Assembly: GCA_020629635.1 (NCBI GenBank)
Contig: JAHDCX010000010.1
Coordinates: forward strand, 1 to 64,000
Length of the DNA stretch: 64,000 nt
Source of the DNA: Acidimicrobiales bacterium
GTDB lineage: Bacteria > Actinomycetota > Acidimicrobiia > Acidimicrobiales > SHLQ01
Direction of reading: 5' to 3'
This document shows, piece after piece, positions 8,046 through 16,091 of this stretch (within the stretch, counting starts at the first letter, position 1; each line of letters opens with the position of its first letter). A program made the translations under genes and the position numbers. The notes under the pieces are model-generated. The model ran no database searches. It had not been told where the DNA came from and worked only from the letters and a program-made list of their open reading frames with translations.

Positions 8046-8926
8046 TGCGGCTCCGGAGCGGCCGGTCCGTCGCCCGACGGAAACTCATCGACGACGGTGT
8101 TGCGCAGGGTGCCGAGCTCGGGGACGGAGACCTCGATGATGTCGCCCGGCACGAGCCATCGGGGCGGGTCGAACCGGGCGCCGGCGCCGGTCGGGGTTCC
8201 GCTGAAGATCACGTCGCCGGGCTGCAGCGTCACGAAGGTGGAGAGGTAGTGCACCTGGTACTCGATCGAGTACTTCATCGTCGCTGGAGTGTCGTTCTGG
8301 CGCAGTTCGCCGTTGACCCGAGTGGTCAGGTGGAGCTGTTCGACGTCGCCGATCTCGTCGATCGTCACGAGATCTGGCCCGATGGCCCCCGACCGTTCCC
8401 AGTTCTTGCCCTGGGTGACGTTGAACTTGGCGTGGCGGACCCAGTCGCGGATCGTGCCCTCGTTGCCGAGCGACAACCCGGCGATGTGGCTGCGTGCCTC
8501 GGCCATCGGTATCCGACGTCCGGCTCGGCCGATGACGACCACGATCTCGCCCTCGTAGTCGAGCTGGTCGCTCTCCGACGGGCGGACGAGATCCTGTCCG
8601 TGACCGGTGAACGACTCGGGGAAGCGGACGAACACCGACGGGTAGGCGGCGTCGCTCTTGTCGGCGTATTCGTCGGCGCGACCGCCGTAGTTCACGCCGA
8701 TGCAGAAGATCTTGCCTGGCCGGGGGAGGAGCCGTTCGTGGGTGACGTCGGCGAGCTGATGGTCTGGGGTGGCGTCGCCGTGGTTGGCCGCGTCGGCGAG
8801 TCGTCCCTGCGTGAGGAGCTCGCTCAGGTCGGCGACGCCGAGTCGGTCTCGGAGGGCGACGACACCCGTGCCGGCGATCAGCCCGAAGTCGTGCCGTCCG
8901 TCGACGGAGAACGAGGTGAGACGCAT
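8042..8926 (-). CDS. hpaG: Fumarylacetoacetate-hydrolase family isomerase/decarboxylase
   Basis: A 294-residue single-domain FAH-family protein. Metal ligands are visible in D-Y-E-G-E-I-V (about 147-153), and C-I-G-V-N-Y opens the catalytic domain. In the homoprotocatechuate route HpaG decarboxylates (and isomerises) 5-oxopent-3-ene-1,2,5-tricarboxylate; E. coli HpaG is a two-domain fusion, while this is one domain, so it may form the enzyme as a homodimer. ATG at 8926 is preferred over the GTG at 8941. A TACTAT -10 box lies only 6 nt upstream of the ATG, implying a leaderless mRNA. It is first gene of the hpaG-hpaR-hpaH arm. Confidence 0.82.
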   Translation of the reverse strand: MRLTSFSVDGRHDFGLIAGTGVVALRDRLGVADLSELLTQGRLADAANHGDATPDHQLADVTHERLLPRPGKIFCIGVNYGGRADEYADKSDAAYPSVFVRFPESFTGHGQDLVRPSESDQLDYEGEIVVVIGRAGRRIPMAEARSHIAGLSLGNEGTIRDWVRHAKFNVTQGKNWERSGAIGPDLVTIDEIGDVEQLHLTTRVNGELRQNDTPATMKYSIEYQVHYLSTFVTLQPGDVIFSGTPTGAGARFDPPRWLVPGDIIEVSVPELGTLRNTVVDEFPSGDGPAAPEPQ

Positions 8927-8932
8927 GGGCGA

Positions 8933-8948
8933 ATAGTACACATGTTAA
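8933..8948 (-). promoter_or_regulatory. hpaG promoter -10 box with overlapping pseudo-palindromic operator
   Basis: On the minus strand TACTAT (8933-8938) sits 6 nt before the hpaG ATG, so transcription would begin at or near the start codon. It overlaps the pseudo-palindrome TACACATGTTAA (8937-8948, plus strand). The same core CACATGTTAA recurs ahead of hpaE. Overlap of operator and -10 fits repression by the HpaR-like protein of this operon. Inferred from the shared sequence; no binding data. Confidence 0.6.
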
Positions 8949-9022
8949 CCAGATCGGTCGTGGCCGAGATCGTGGGAAATCCGACGGCCGAGTCGGATCG
9001 GCGGCGTCATAGGGTTGGCGCC

Positions 9023-9538
9023 ATGGCGACCGAACTTCCGAAGATCCCGTTCGAGGCGGACGAGCGCACCATGCTCCTCGCCTTCCTCGACTACTACCGG
9101 GCGGCGCTCCGCGAGCGCTGCGCCGGGTTGACCCCCGAGCAATTCCGCGCCACCCATGGCCCGACCACGCTCACGCTGATCCGCCTCATCGGCCACATGG
9201 CGTACGTCGAAGGTCATTGGTTCCGGGTCGTGCTCCACGGGCTCGACCATGTCGATGAGCTGAAGGATCTCGACTGGGCCGCAGACCAGGACGCCGAGAT
9301 GACCATGGTCGAGTCCTGGGAGGACGCCGCGGTCTTCGACCTGTACGACCGAGCCATCGCCGACGCAGACGAGCGAATGGCCGACGTCCCGCTTGACGCC
9401 GTCGGCGTCAAGCCGTCGAGAAGCGGCGAGAACATCTCGCTGCGCTGGATCCTCGTCCACATGATCGAGGAGTACGCCCGACACTGTGGCCACGCCGACC
9501 TGATCCGCGAGTCCATCGACGGCACGCAAGCCCCCTGA
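9023..9538 (+). CDS. DinB-superfamily (DUF664-like) protein
   Basis: A 171-residue four-helix-bundle-type protein. Conserved-looking His residues at 58 (L-I-G-H-M), 146 (L-V-H-M-I-E-E-Y) and 154-157 (R-H-C-G-H) match the metal triad of the DinB/YfiT fold. Family members are metal-dependent thiol (mycothiol, bacillithiol) transferases or uncharacterised; mycothiol linkage would suit an actinobacterium. ATG at 9023 is chosen over far upstream in-frame starts that lie inside hpaG. It heads the plus-strand run leading to the protease and hpaF and is divergent from hpaG. Confidence 0.8.
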   Translation: MATELPKIPFEADERTMLLAFLDYYRAALRERCAGLTPEQFRATHGPTTLTLIRLIGHMAYVEGHWFRVVLHGLDHVDELKDLDWAADQDAEMTMVESWEDAAVFDLYDRAIADADERMADVPLDAVGVKPSRSGENISLRWILVHMIEEYARHCGHADLIRESIDGTQAP

Positions 9539-9552
9539 TACCTTCGGCGCTC

Positions 9553-10470
9553 GTGAAGACCCGCCTGATTCTCGTTTCCGCACTCCTTGGTTCGCTGCTT
9601 GCAACCGCGGCGGTGTTGTCCAATCCGGTCGACGCATCGGCGCTTCCGCCGGGGTGCATCGAATGGGACGGGCAGGTCGAGTGTTCGGCGGAGTTGTGTG
9701 CGTCAAACCCCGACGCCCAACGGAACGAGCAGATCGACTTCACGGCGATCGACGACAGCCGGGTCCGAGCGCCGTTCGAAGGCGGCTCGCTGCTCGCGCA
9801 AGAGTCAAGGGCGTGCGGCACGTTCTCGATATGTACCGGTGCGATCATCGCCCGCAACCCCAATACCAACAAGCGCTACGGCGTCACCGCCGGACACTGC
9901 CTGCGCGATGCCGACGAGTCGATCAACAGCAATCCCGTCACGGACTGGGACGGGGCCACACTCGGGTGGACGAGCACGCGGGCGTCTCGTGATGGCGATC
10001 CGCACGACGTCGGCAAGATCCTCCTCAAGAACCAGTGGCGCGCCTACCACAACCGCAACAAGGTGATCGTGGGCAACCGCAACTTCATCCTGAACACGAC
10101 GATCCCCACGGCGAACCAGACCAGGGGGCTCGAGATGTGTCACGGAGGCATCGCGACGTCGAGCTACATGCCGCGGCCATTCGATTCGACGCAGAGCTAC
10201 TGGCGCGACGTCTGTGGCCCGATCGAAACGGTCGACTACGACACATCGAGCTACGAATCGTTGATCTGCTTCCGGGCGATCGCCAACCACGGTGATTCGG
10301 GTGGCCCGGTCTTCCGCAAGCGTCCCAACGAGCGAATCAACGTTGCGGGCATCATCTCGTCGGTGATCTTCGAGACGTCGTGGCGAGGCAATGTGCAGTG
10401 GGACAAGCCGGCGCTCATCTGTTACACGCCGATCGATCGAGCGCTGGACTACCTCGATCTCGTGATCTGA
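9553..10470 (+). CDS. Secreted trypsin-like serine protease
   Basis: A 305-residue exported protein. An N-terminal signal peptide spans about 1-30 (K-T-R, then a hydrophobic core ending D-A-S-A). The trypsin/chymotrypsin-fold triad can be read as His115 in T-A-G-H-C, Asp152 in H-D-V-G and Ser249 in G-D-S-G-G-P. Ten or more Cys residues suggest disulfide bonds, in keeping with an extracellular location. Start is GTG at 9553. It sits 14 nt after the DinB-like gene and 7 nt before hpaF, but its function has no evident link to aromatic catabolism. The target is unknown. Confidence 0.88.
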   Translation: MKTRLILVSALLGSLLATAAVLSNPVDASALPPGCIEWDGQVECSAELCASNPDAQRNEQIDFTAIDDSRVRAPFEGGSLLAQESRACGTFSICTGAIIARNPNTNKRYGVTAGHCLRDADESINSNPVTDWDGATLGWTSTRASRDGDPHDVGKILLKNQWRAYHNRNKVIVGNRNFILNTTIPTANQTRGLEMCHGGIATSSYMPRPFDSTQSYWRDVCGPIETVDYDTSSYESLICFRAIANHGDSGGPVFRKRPNERINVAGIISSVIFETSWRGNVQWDKPALICYTPIDRALDYLDLVI

Positions 10471-10477
10471 GCGGGCC

Positions 10478-10861
10478 ATGCCGCACCTCACGGTCGAGCT
10501 GAGTGCCAACGTCGCACAACATCACGACGTCGACGAGCTCGTTGCGGTCGTTCACACCGCAGCGCTCGATCATGGTCTGGCGGCGGCGGATGCACTGCGG
10601 ACGCGTGCCGCGGTTCGGGAGCACGTTCGGGTCGGCACGGGAGACCCGGAGTTTGGGTTCGTCGCAATTCACGCCCGGATTGGCCCCGGACGAACCGCCG
10701 AGGCCAAGCGCACGTTCCTCGAGCAGGTGCTCGACGCTGCCGAGGACGCTCTTGGCGGCACGCCGCTCGCCATCATGTGGTCGATCGAATGCACGGAGAT
10801 CGACGCCGAGTTTCGGATCAACCGGAACCGGGTGCGTGAACGGATGCGCGGAGAGACTTGA
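10478..10861 (+). CDS. hpaF: 5-carboxymethyl-2-hydroxymuconate delta-isomerase
   Basis: A 127-residue protein of the CHMI/tautomerase superfamily. It begins M-P-H-L-T-V-E-L, placing Pro at the mature N-terminus as catalytic base, and has the expected length (about 125). HpaF isomerises 5-carboxymethyl-2-hydroxymuconate to the oxo form used by HpaG. It lies 7 nt after the protease gene and 55 nt before hpaE, with the hpaE promoter in between. The hpa context makes the assignment firm. Confidence 0.88.
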   Translation: MPHLTVELSANVAQHHDVDELVAVVHTAALDHGLAAADALRTRAAVREHVRVGTGDPEFGFVAIHARIGPGRTAEAKRTFLEQVLDAAEDALGGTPLAIMWSIECTEIDAEFRINRNRVRERMRGET

Positions 10862-10887
10862 CCCGTTTACTTCACATGTTAAATAAT
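10858..10887 (+). promoter_or_regulatory. hpaE promoter with HpaR-like operator
   Basis: A -35-like TTGACC (10858-10863) and -10-like TAAATA (10880-10885) are 16 nt apart. The pseudo-palindrome TTCACATGTTAA (10871-10882; half-sites match 5 of 6) lies between them and overlaps the -10. The start codon of hpaE follows at 10917, with the Shine-Dalgarno-like GAAGGA at 10902-10907. The core CACATGTTAA is identical to the site before hpaG, so one repressor could control both arms. Confidence 0.6.
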
Positions 10888-10916
10888 GTGGACCGTTCGA
10901 CCGAAGGATGCTTCGT

Positions 10917-12446
10917 ATGGCCGGTTCCAGTCACTCGTTTGAAGAGAACCAGGCTGCTGCGAGTGAACACCTCGCCCGCTTCGCCGAGTCACCGCTCCTT
11001 CACCTGATCGGTGGCCAGGCGACGCCGAGCGCGAGCGGCGACACTTTCGCCAACGTCTCGCCCATCGACGGAATGCACCTGGGCGACGTTGCGGCCGGAG
11101 ATGCCGTCGACATCGCCGCGGCCGCCGATGCCGCCGCCGACGCCTTCGGCGAGTGGAGCACGACGCCCGGAGTCCGGCGTAAGGCGATCCTCCACGACGT
11201 CGCCGACCTGCTCGAAGAGCGTGCGCACCAGATCGCCGTCACCGAGTGCGTCGACACCGGCCAGACGATGCGCTTCATGAGCGCCGCAGCCTTGCGCGGC
11301 GCCGCCAACTTCCGGTTCTTCGCCGATCAGGCCCCGAGCGCAGCTGACGGGCTTTCCCTGCCGAGCGCCGACCACGTCAACTACACGACTCGCCACCCGA
11401 TCGGTCCCGTCGGCGTGATCACGCCGTGGAACACCCCGTTCATGCTCTCCACCTGGAAGATCGCGCCGGCGCTCGCTGCCGGATGCACCGTCGTGCACAA
11501 GCCGGCCGAGTGGAGTCCGTTCACGGCGCACCTGCTCGCCGAGACGGCACACGAAGCCGGGCTGCCCGCCGGCGCCCTCAACGTCGTCCACGGCTTGGGC
11601 GAAACGGCCGGCAAGTCGCTCACCGAGCACCCAGCCATCAAGGCGATCGCCTTCGTCGGTGAGTCGTCGACCGGCTCGATGATCCAGGCACAAGGCGCGC
11701 CGACGCTCAAGCGAGTGCACTTCGAACTCGGCGGCAAGAATCCGGTCGTCGTCTTCGACGACGCCGACCTCGAGCGCGCCGCCGACGCCGTCGTCTTCAT
11801 GATCTACAGCCTCAACGGCGAACGGTGCACGAGTTCGAGTCGGGTCCTGATCCAGGAGTCGATCCACGACGAGTTCGTCGAGCGCATCGCCGAGAAGATG
11901 CGCAACGTGCCTGTCGGCCACCCGCTCGATCCGAGCGCCGTGATCGGGCCGCTGATCCATCCGCGGCATCACGACAAGGTCTGCAGCTATCGAGAGATCG
12001 CCGAAGCCGACGGCGCCACCGTCATCGAGGGCACCCCATGGGCTGACGCGCCCGACGGCGGTCAGTGGGTCGCCCCGATGTTGTTCACCGGTGCGACCAA
12101 CGACATGCGGATCGCCCAAGAGGAGATCTTCGGGCCCGTCCTCACGGCGATCCCGTTCACCGACGAGGCCGACGCCATTACGATCGCCAACGACATCGAC
12201 TACGGGCTCGCCGGCTACTTGTGGACCGGAGACGTCGGACGGGCACACCGCGTCGCCCACGCACTCGACGCCGGCATGATCTGGGTCAACAGCCAGAACG
12301 TCCGCCACCTGCCGACACCATTCGGTGGGACGAAGGCTTCCGGCATCGGCCGCGATGGCGGCGACTGGAGCTTCGATTTCTACATGGAAACCAAGAACAT
12401 CTCCGTCGCGCTCAACACGCACGCCATCCCCAAGCTCGGAGGCTGA
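10917..12446 (+). CDS. hpaE: 5-carboxymethyl-2-hydroxymuconate-semialdehyde dehydrogenase
   Basis: A 509-residue NAD-dependent aldehyde dehydrogenase. Visible motifs: cofactor segment P-W-N-T-P-F with K of H-K-P-A-E-W-S, G-E-S-S-T-G, general base Glu in F-E-L-G-G-K-N-P, and the catalytic Cys in N-G-E-R-C-T. HpaE oxidises the ring-cleavage semialdehyde to 5-carboxymethyl-2-hydroxymuconate. ATG at 10917 has GAAGGA 9 nt upstream; the ATG at 10908 is too close to that site. It is followed 2 nt later by ligA, so substrate production and use are co-transcribed. Without context it would be just an aldehyde dehydrogenase. Confidence 0.88.
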   Translation: MAGSSHSFEENQAAASEHLARFAESPLLHLIGGQATPSASGDTFANVSPIDGMHLGDVAAGDAVDIAAAADAAADAFGEWSTTPGVRRKAILHDVADLLEERAHQIAVTECVDTGQTMRFMSAAALRGAANFRFFADQAPSAADGLSLPSADHVNYTTRHPIGPVGVITPWNTPFMLSTWKIAPALAAGCTVVHKPAEWSPFTAHLLAETAHEAGLPAGALNVVHGLGETAGKSLTEHPAIKAIAFVGESSTGSMIQAQGAPTLKRVHFELGGKNPVVVFDDADLERAADAVVFMIYSLNGERCTSSSRVLIQESIHDEFVERIAEKMRNVPVGHPLDPSAVIGPLIHPRHHDKVCSYREIAEADGATVIEGTPWADAPDGGQWVAPMLFTGATNDMRIAQEEIFGPVLTAIPFTDEADAITIANDIDYGLAGYLWTGDVGRAHRVAHALDAGMIWVNSQNVRHLPTPFGGTKASGIGRDGGDWSFDFYMETKNISVALNTHAIPKLGG

Positions 12447-12448
12447 CG

Positions 12449-12796
12449 ATGTCGCTCTACTACGTGCAGAAGTTCCTCTACGAACTCAATCGGGACGAAA
12501 CCGTCCAGACCGCCTACCGCTCCGATCGTCACGCCCCGCTCGAGCCGTACGATCTGACCGACGAAGAGATCCGGGCGCTCACCGAGCCAGACATCGGGTT
12601 GCTGTTTCATCTGGGTGTCAACGGCCAGATCCTCATGCACTTCGCGGCATTCCATCAGATCGAATGGCAGGACTACCTCCAGCGCATGCGCGACGGCATC
12701 GAGACCCATGGTCCGGTGCGCGAAGGGGTGTACGCAATGACGGGCTACGAAGGCACCGACGCTCACGCCGAGCGGCTCGGTCAGAAGGGAAGCTGA
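12449..12796 (+). CDS. ligA: LigA-type small subunit of extradiol dioxygenase
   Basis: A 115-residue helical protein resembling the alpha subunit of protocatechuate 4,5-dioxygenase (LigA), with L-G-V-N-G-Q and F-H-Q-I-E-W features. In LigAB enzymes this subunit lids the active site of the LigB-type catalytic subunit. It starts 2 nt after hpaE and overlaps the ligB start by 1 nt (TGATG), implying stoichiometric translation. In the hpa setting the complex most likely cleaves homoprotocatechuate rather than protocatechuate; this is inference. Confidence 0.8.
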   Translation: MSLYYVQKFLYELNRDETVQTAYRSDRHAPLEPYDLTDEEIRALTEPDIGLLFHLGVNGQILMHFAAFHQIEWQDYLQRMRDGIETHGPVREGVYAMTGYEGTDAHAERLGQKGS

Positions 12797-13620
12797 TGGC
12801 ACTGGTCTATGCCGGCGTCTGCTCGCACGCGCCGGGCATCACCGGTCGGGCTGACCAGGCCGACCCCGAGGTTCGTGACGCCTTCTATGCCGCGTTCCAT
12901 CAGATGCGCGACGACATCGCAGCAAGTGGAGCGGAGGCGATCGTCGTCATTGCGGCCGAGCATTTCGCCAACTTCTTCATGAACAACATGCCGAGCTTCG
13001 CCATTGGCATGGCCGACTTCTACGACGGTCCGATCGAAGATCCGGGCTGGCTGAAGATCGACAAGTTCCGTGCGCCCGGCAACAAGGACCTCTCGCAACG
13101 CCTCATCACCGAAGTCATGCAGACGGTCGACGTCAGCTATGCCGAGGAGTGGCGATTCGATCACGGCATCGCCGTACCCCTCCACTTTCTGACCCCCACC
13201 TTCGAGCTGCCGGTCATCCCGGTCAACATCAACTGCCAGGGGCCGCCGCTCACGCCGCTGCACCGTGCGTGGGCATTTGGCGAAGCACTGCGCCGCGCCG
13301 CCGACGCGGTGCCGGAGAAGATCGCCATCGTCGGAACGGGCGGCATCAGTCACTGGCCGGCCACCCCCGACTCCGGCAAGATCAACGAGGCGTGGGACCT
13401 CGACTTCCTCGACCGCTGGTGTCGCAACGACAAGGACGCACTGCTCGACTACGACGACCTCACGGTGTACGCCGACGCCGGGCAGGGCGGCTTCGAGATT
13501 CGAACCTTCATCACGGTCAGCGCTGCGGCGGGCGGTGCGACTGGCACCGTGCACTTCACCGCACCGATCCCCATCTTTGCGGTCAGCTGCACGATCGCCA
13601 GCTACGAGCTGCTGGATTGA
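12796..13620 (+). CDS. ligB: Class III (LigB-type) extradiol ring-cleavage dioxygenase
   Basis: A 274-residue LigB-superfamily iron(II) dioxygenase. Metal-binding His residues are seen in C-S-H-A-P-G near the N-terminus and A-E-H-F-A-N-F (about 55-61), and a catalytic His in F-D-H-G-I-A (about 122). It cleaves a catechol ring beside the hydroxyls using O2. Together with the adjacent LigA-type subunit and hpaE/F/G/H, the logical substrate is 3,4-dihydroxyphenylacetate, with product 5-carboxymethyl-2-hydroxymuconate semialdehyde. Starts by TGATG overlap with ligA. Protocatechuate or gallate as substrate cannot be excluded from sequence. Confidence 0.87.
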   Translation: MALVYAGVCSHAPGITGRADQADPEVRDAFYAAFHQMRDDIAASGAEAIVVIAAEHFANFFMNNMPSFAIGMADFYDGPIEDPGWLKIDKFRAPGNKDLSQRLITEVMQTVDVSYAEEWRFDHGIAVPLHFLTPTFELPVIPVNINCQGPPLTPLHRAWAFGEALRRAADAVPEKIAIVGTGGISHWPATPDSGKINEAWDLDFLDRWCRNDKDALLDYDDLTVYADAGQGGFEIRTFITVSAAAGGATGTVHFTAPIPIFAVSCTIASYELLD

Positions 13621-13628
13621 GCCGCACG

Positions 13629-14092
13629 GTGGACGACGAATCGGTTGTTCTCCGTGCCCGGGCGCTTCTCGAGGTAGGCCGCCCCGAGGAGGCGCGGTCG
13701 TTGCTCGCCCAGGACCCTGGCCTGACCACAGATCCGGACGCCATGGTGGTGATGGCCGATGCACTCTCGGCCCTCGATCGCTACGGAGAAGCGCTCACCG
13801 CTGCCAGCGCCGCTATCGACAACGCACCCGACTGGTTCGAGGTTCACATCGGGGTTCGACCAAAGTCGGACGCGACCACATGGTGGAGGCGCTGCGACAG
13901 GATCCGTCCAGCACGAGGATCTCGGACTTCCTGAAACGCACGGCGATGCCTGGTCTCGGGATTCCCGTCTGGGCGATGGTCTTCCTGGTGCTGGCGGGCG
14001 TCGGAGGCGTACTGCTCATCTGGTGGGCAACCTCTTGCCTCTATCGATGGTTTTCTTTCTCAGAACCAGTCGACGCTCCTGCAGCCCCTTGA
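13629..14092 (+). pseudogene. Decayed copy of the downstream TPR membrane protein
   Basis: From GTG 13629 the frame encodes about 75 residues parallel to residues 1-75 of the intact protein at 14175-15089 (D-E-S-V-V, V-G-R-P-x-E-A-R, and so on). At about 13855 the match jumps, in another reading frame, to residues about 194-257 of the intact copy (G-R-D-H-M-V-E-A-L-R-Q-D-P and a membrane segment), ending at 14092. Roughly 118 codons are missing with a frame change, and the C-terminal second membrane segment is also absent. The simplest reading is a tandem duplication followed by an out-of-frame deletion. It begins 8 nt after ligB, so it may still be transcribed as the operon tail. Confidence 0.8.
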
Positions 14093-14174
14093 ATCTCCAC
14101 GAGCAGACCGTCGCCCAGCTGGACATTGCCGGAATCGCTGCGCTGTATCTCAATTGAGGCGAGACTGAGTCCCG

Positions 14175-15089
14175 ATGCCGGACGAGTCAGTGGTGGAGCG
14201 CGCAGAGATGCTGCTCAGGGTCGGGCGCCCTGCGGAGGCCCGACAACTGCTCGCCTCGACCCCAGATCTCGCCAGCAACGCCGCAGCGATGCTCGTGCTG
14301 GCCGACTCCCTTCGTGGGCTCGGTCAGCACGAGGACGCGTTGGCGGCGGCCGACTCGGTCATTGCGCTCGCTCCCCAATGGGAGGAGGGGTACCTCTCAC
14401 GTGCGGCGATCCTGATCGATCGCCGACAGTACATGGAGGCACTCGACGCATGCGGTGTGGCGCTACAGCTGGCGCCCGACAGCATCCGCGCCCACGGGAC
14501 TTGCGCCGGGATCCTCCTCGACCTCGACAAGTTCGACGAGGCGATGTGGCACGCCAATCGGGTCGTGTCGCTGGCACCGAATCACGAGTTCGGCTGGCTC
14601 CTGCAGGGCGAGATCCTTCTGCGGAGCGAGCGGTCGGTCGAAGCCATCACTTCGGCGAACGCGGCGCTCAGCATCCAACCCAACTCCACCGACGCAAAGT
14701 TCCTCCTGGGCCTGGCCCACTACACGTCCAACCAGCCCGGCGGCGCCACAACCGGCCGCGAGCACATGATCGATGCCCTGCGCCAAGACCCCACCAGTCA
14801 GCACATCGCCGACTTCCTGAAGCGGATGGCGATGCCGCGTCGACTGCAATTTCCGGTCTGGGCGGCCGTGCTCGTCGCTCTTGCGGGTGGCGCCGGGTTC
14901 TTGTTGCTGGCGTGGGCCGGCGCCTGCGTGCATCGTTGGTTCAGCACGCCCAAAGACATTCGTCAGTTGGTCTGGGCCGACCAAGGGGCACGCCGCCGCA
15001 TCATCGCAGGACTCGGCGTGTCGGCACTCGTCGGCATCTTCTTCTTCGCCGTGATGATCGCGGTGATCGTCGAACAGCTCGGCACCTGA
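14175..15089 (+). CDS. TPR protein with two C-terminal membrane segments
   Basis: A 304-residue protein. Residues about 1-210 form TPR-like helical repeats, and two hydrophobic segments lie near 228-250 and 277-300. A cytoplasmic TPR scaffold anchored by a C-terminal hairpin is the likely topology. ATG at 14175 is the natural start. Upstream is a truncated tandem copy; downstream it converges on oleD with a 27-nt gap. No catalytic domain is seen. Partners unknown. Confidence 0.8.
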   Translation: MPDESVVERAEMLLRVGRPAEARQLLASTPDLASNAAAMLVLADSLRGLGQHEDALAAADSVIALAPQWEEGYLSRAAILIDRRQYMEALDACGVALQLAPDSIRAHGTCAGILLDLDKFDEAMWHANRVVSLAPNHEFGWLLQGEILLRSERSVEAITSANAALSIQPNSTDAKFLLGLAHYTSNQPGGATTGREHMIDALRQDPTSQHIADFLKRMAMPRRLQFPVWAAVLVALAGGAGFLLLAWAGACVHRWFSTPKDIRQLVWADQGARRRIIAGLGVSALVGIFFFAVMIAVIVEQLGT

Positions 15090-15116
15090 CCGGGCCAGAG
15101 CCGAGGGCTCGAAGCC

Positions 15117-16091
15117 TCAGCCGCCGAAGGCGTGATGAGCAGCGAGTCGCAGCCAGCCTTCGGCCAAGGTGACCGAGGGTTCCCAGCCCAGCGCCGCGCG
15201 GGTTTCGCGCTGATCGAACCAATGCGCGGTCGACAGCTGCTCGGCCCCGAAGGCGGTCATCGGAGGTTCGCCGTCACGCCCGGTTCGTTCCCACGCAGCT
15301 TCGGCTGCGGCGCCACCGGCGATCGCGACGCGGGCCGGCACGTTGCGCGGACTCCACTCGATGCCCACGGCGTCGGTGATCCGGGCGATCAGTTCGTGCA
15401 CGGTGCGCGGCTCGCCATTCGACACGACGAACGCGCGTCCGGCGACGTCAGGCGCGGCGTCGAGCGCGGCAACGAGCGCCGAGGCCGCGTTGTCGACCCA
15501 CGTCGTGTCCACCAACGCCAGGCCCGACCCGATGAGCGGCATGCGGCCGGATTGGGCTCGGTCGACGATCCGTCCGATCAGCTGTGTGTCGCCGGGACCG
15601 ATCACCAGGTGGGGACGGATCGCGACGACCGGCATCGCCGCCGACGACGCCGCAAGCACCTGCTGCTCGGCGATCGCTTTCGAGGTCGAGTAGTGACCCC
15701 GCGTCTGATCGGGATCGGCCGGTTCGGCGCCTTCGCCGCTGATCGAAGCGCCACCGTGGGCGACGGACGGGCTCGACACGTGAACGAATCGGGCGACGCC
15801 AGCATCGGCGGCCGCAGCGTGGACGTTGGCGGTGCCCGTCACATTGATCGCCTTGAAGTCCTCCCAGTCGCCGACCGGGTCCACCTTTGCCGCCAGATGG
15901 ATGACCCCGTCCACGCCAGCGAGAGCAGCATCGAGCGTGGCTCGATCGGTGATCGAGCCACAGTGCTCTTCGACGCCGTCGAGTCCGGACTCCGAGCGCT
16001 GGAACACCACGACCGAGTCGCCTCGCTCGAGAAGCGCCTCGACCGTGTGTCGACCGAGCAAACTCGTCGCGCCCGTCACGAGCACCCTCAT
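15117..16091 (-). CDS. oleD: OleD-type NAD(P)-dependent reductase (3-beta-HSD family SDR)
   Basis: A 324-residue extended short-chain dehydrogenase. The nucleotide motif T-G-A-T-S-L-L-G-R lies at residues 6-14, and the catalytic Y-S-T-S-K near 145. OleD reduces the beta-keto acid made by OleA to a beta-hydroxy acid in head-to-head long-chain olefin synthesis. ATG at 16091 overlaps the oleBC stop by 4 nt (ATGA); the longer frame with an N-terminal extension is a shadow. Third gene of oleA-oleBC-oleD. Without the neighbours it would be only an NAD-dependent epimerase/dehydratase-family protein. Confidence 0.87.
   Translation of the reverse strand: MRVLVTGATSLLGRHTVEALLERGDSVVVFQRSESGLDGVEEHCGSITDRATLDAALAGVDGVIHLAAKVDPVGDWEDFKAINVTGTANVHAAAADAGVARFVHVSSPSVAHGGASISGEGAEPADPDQTRGHYSTSKAIAEQQVLAASSAAMPVVAIRPHLVIGPGDTQLIGRIVDRAQSGRMPLIGSGLALVDTTWVDNAASALVAALDAAPDVAGRAFVVSNGEPRTVHELIARITDAVGIEWSPRNVPARVAIAGGAAAEAAWERTGRDGEPPMTAFGAEQLSTAHWFDQRETRAALGWEPSVTLAEGWLRLAAHHAFGG

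Noticed and set aside
13629-14092. Third selenoprotein candidate in the broken TPR copy
   Set aside because: The break is a large deletion with frame change and not a single UGA at a Cys position.
15089-15117. Terminator between the TPR gene and oleD
   Set aside because: Only a 4-bp interrupted stem can be drawn; too weak to report.
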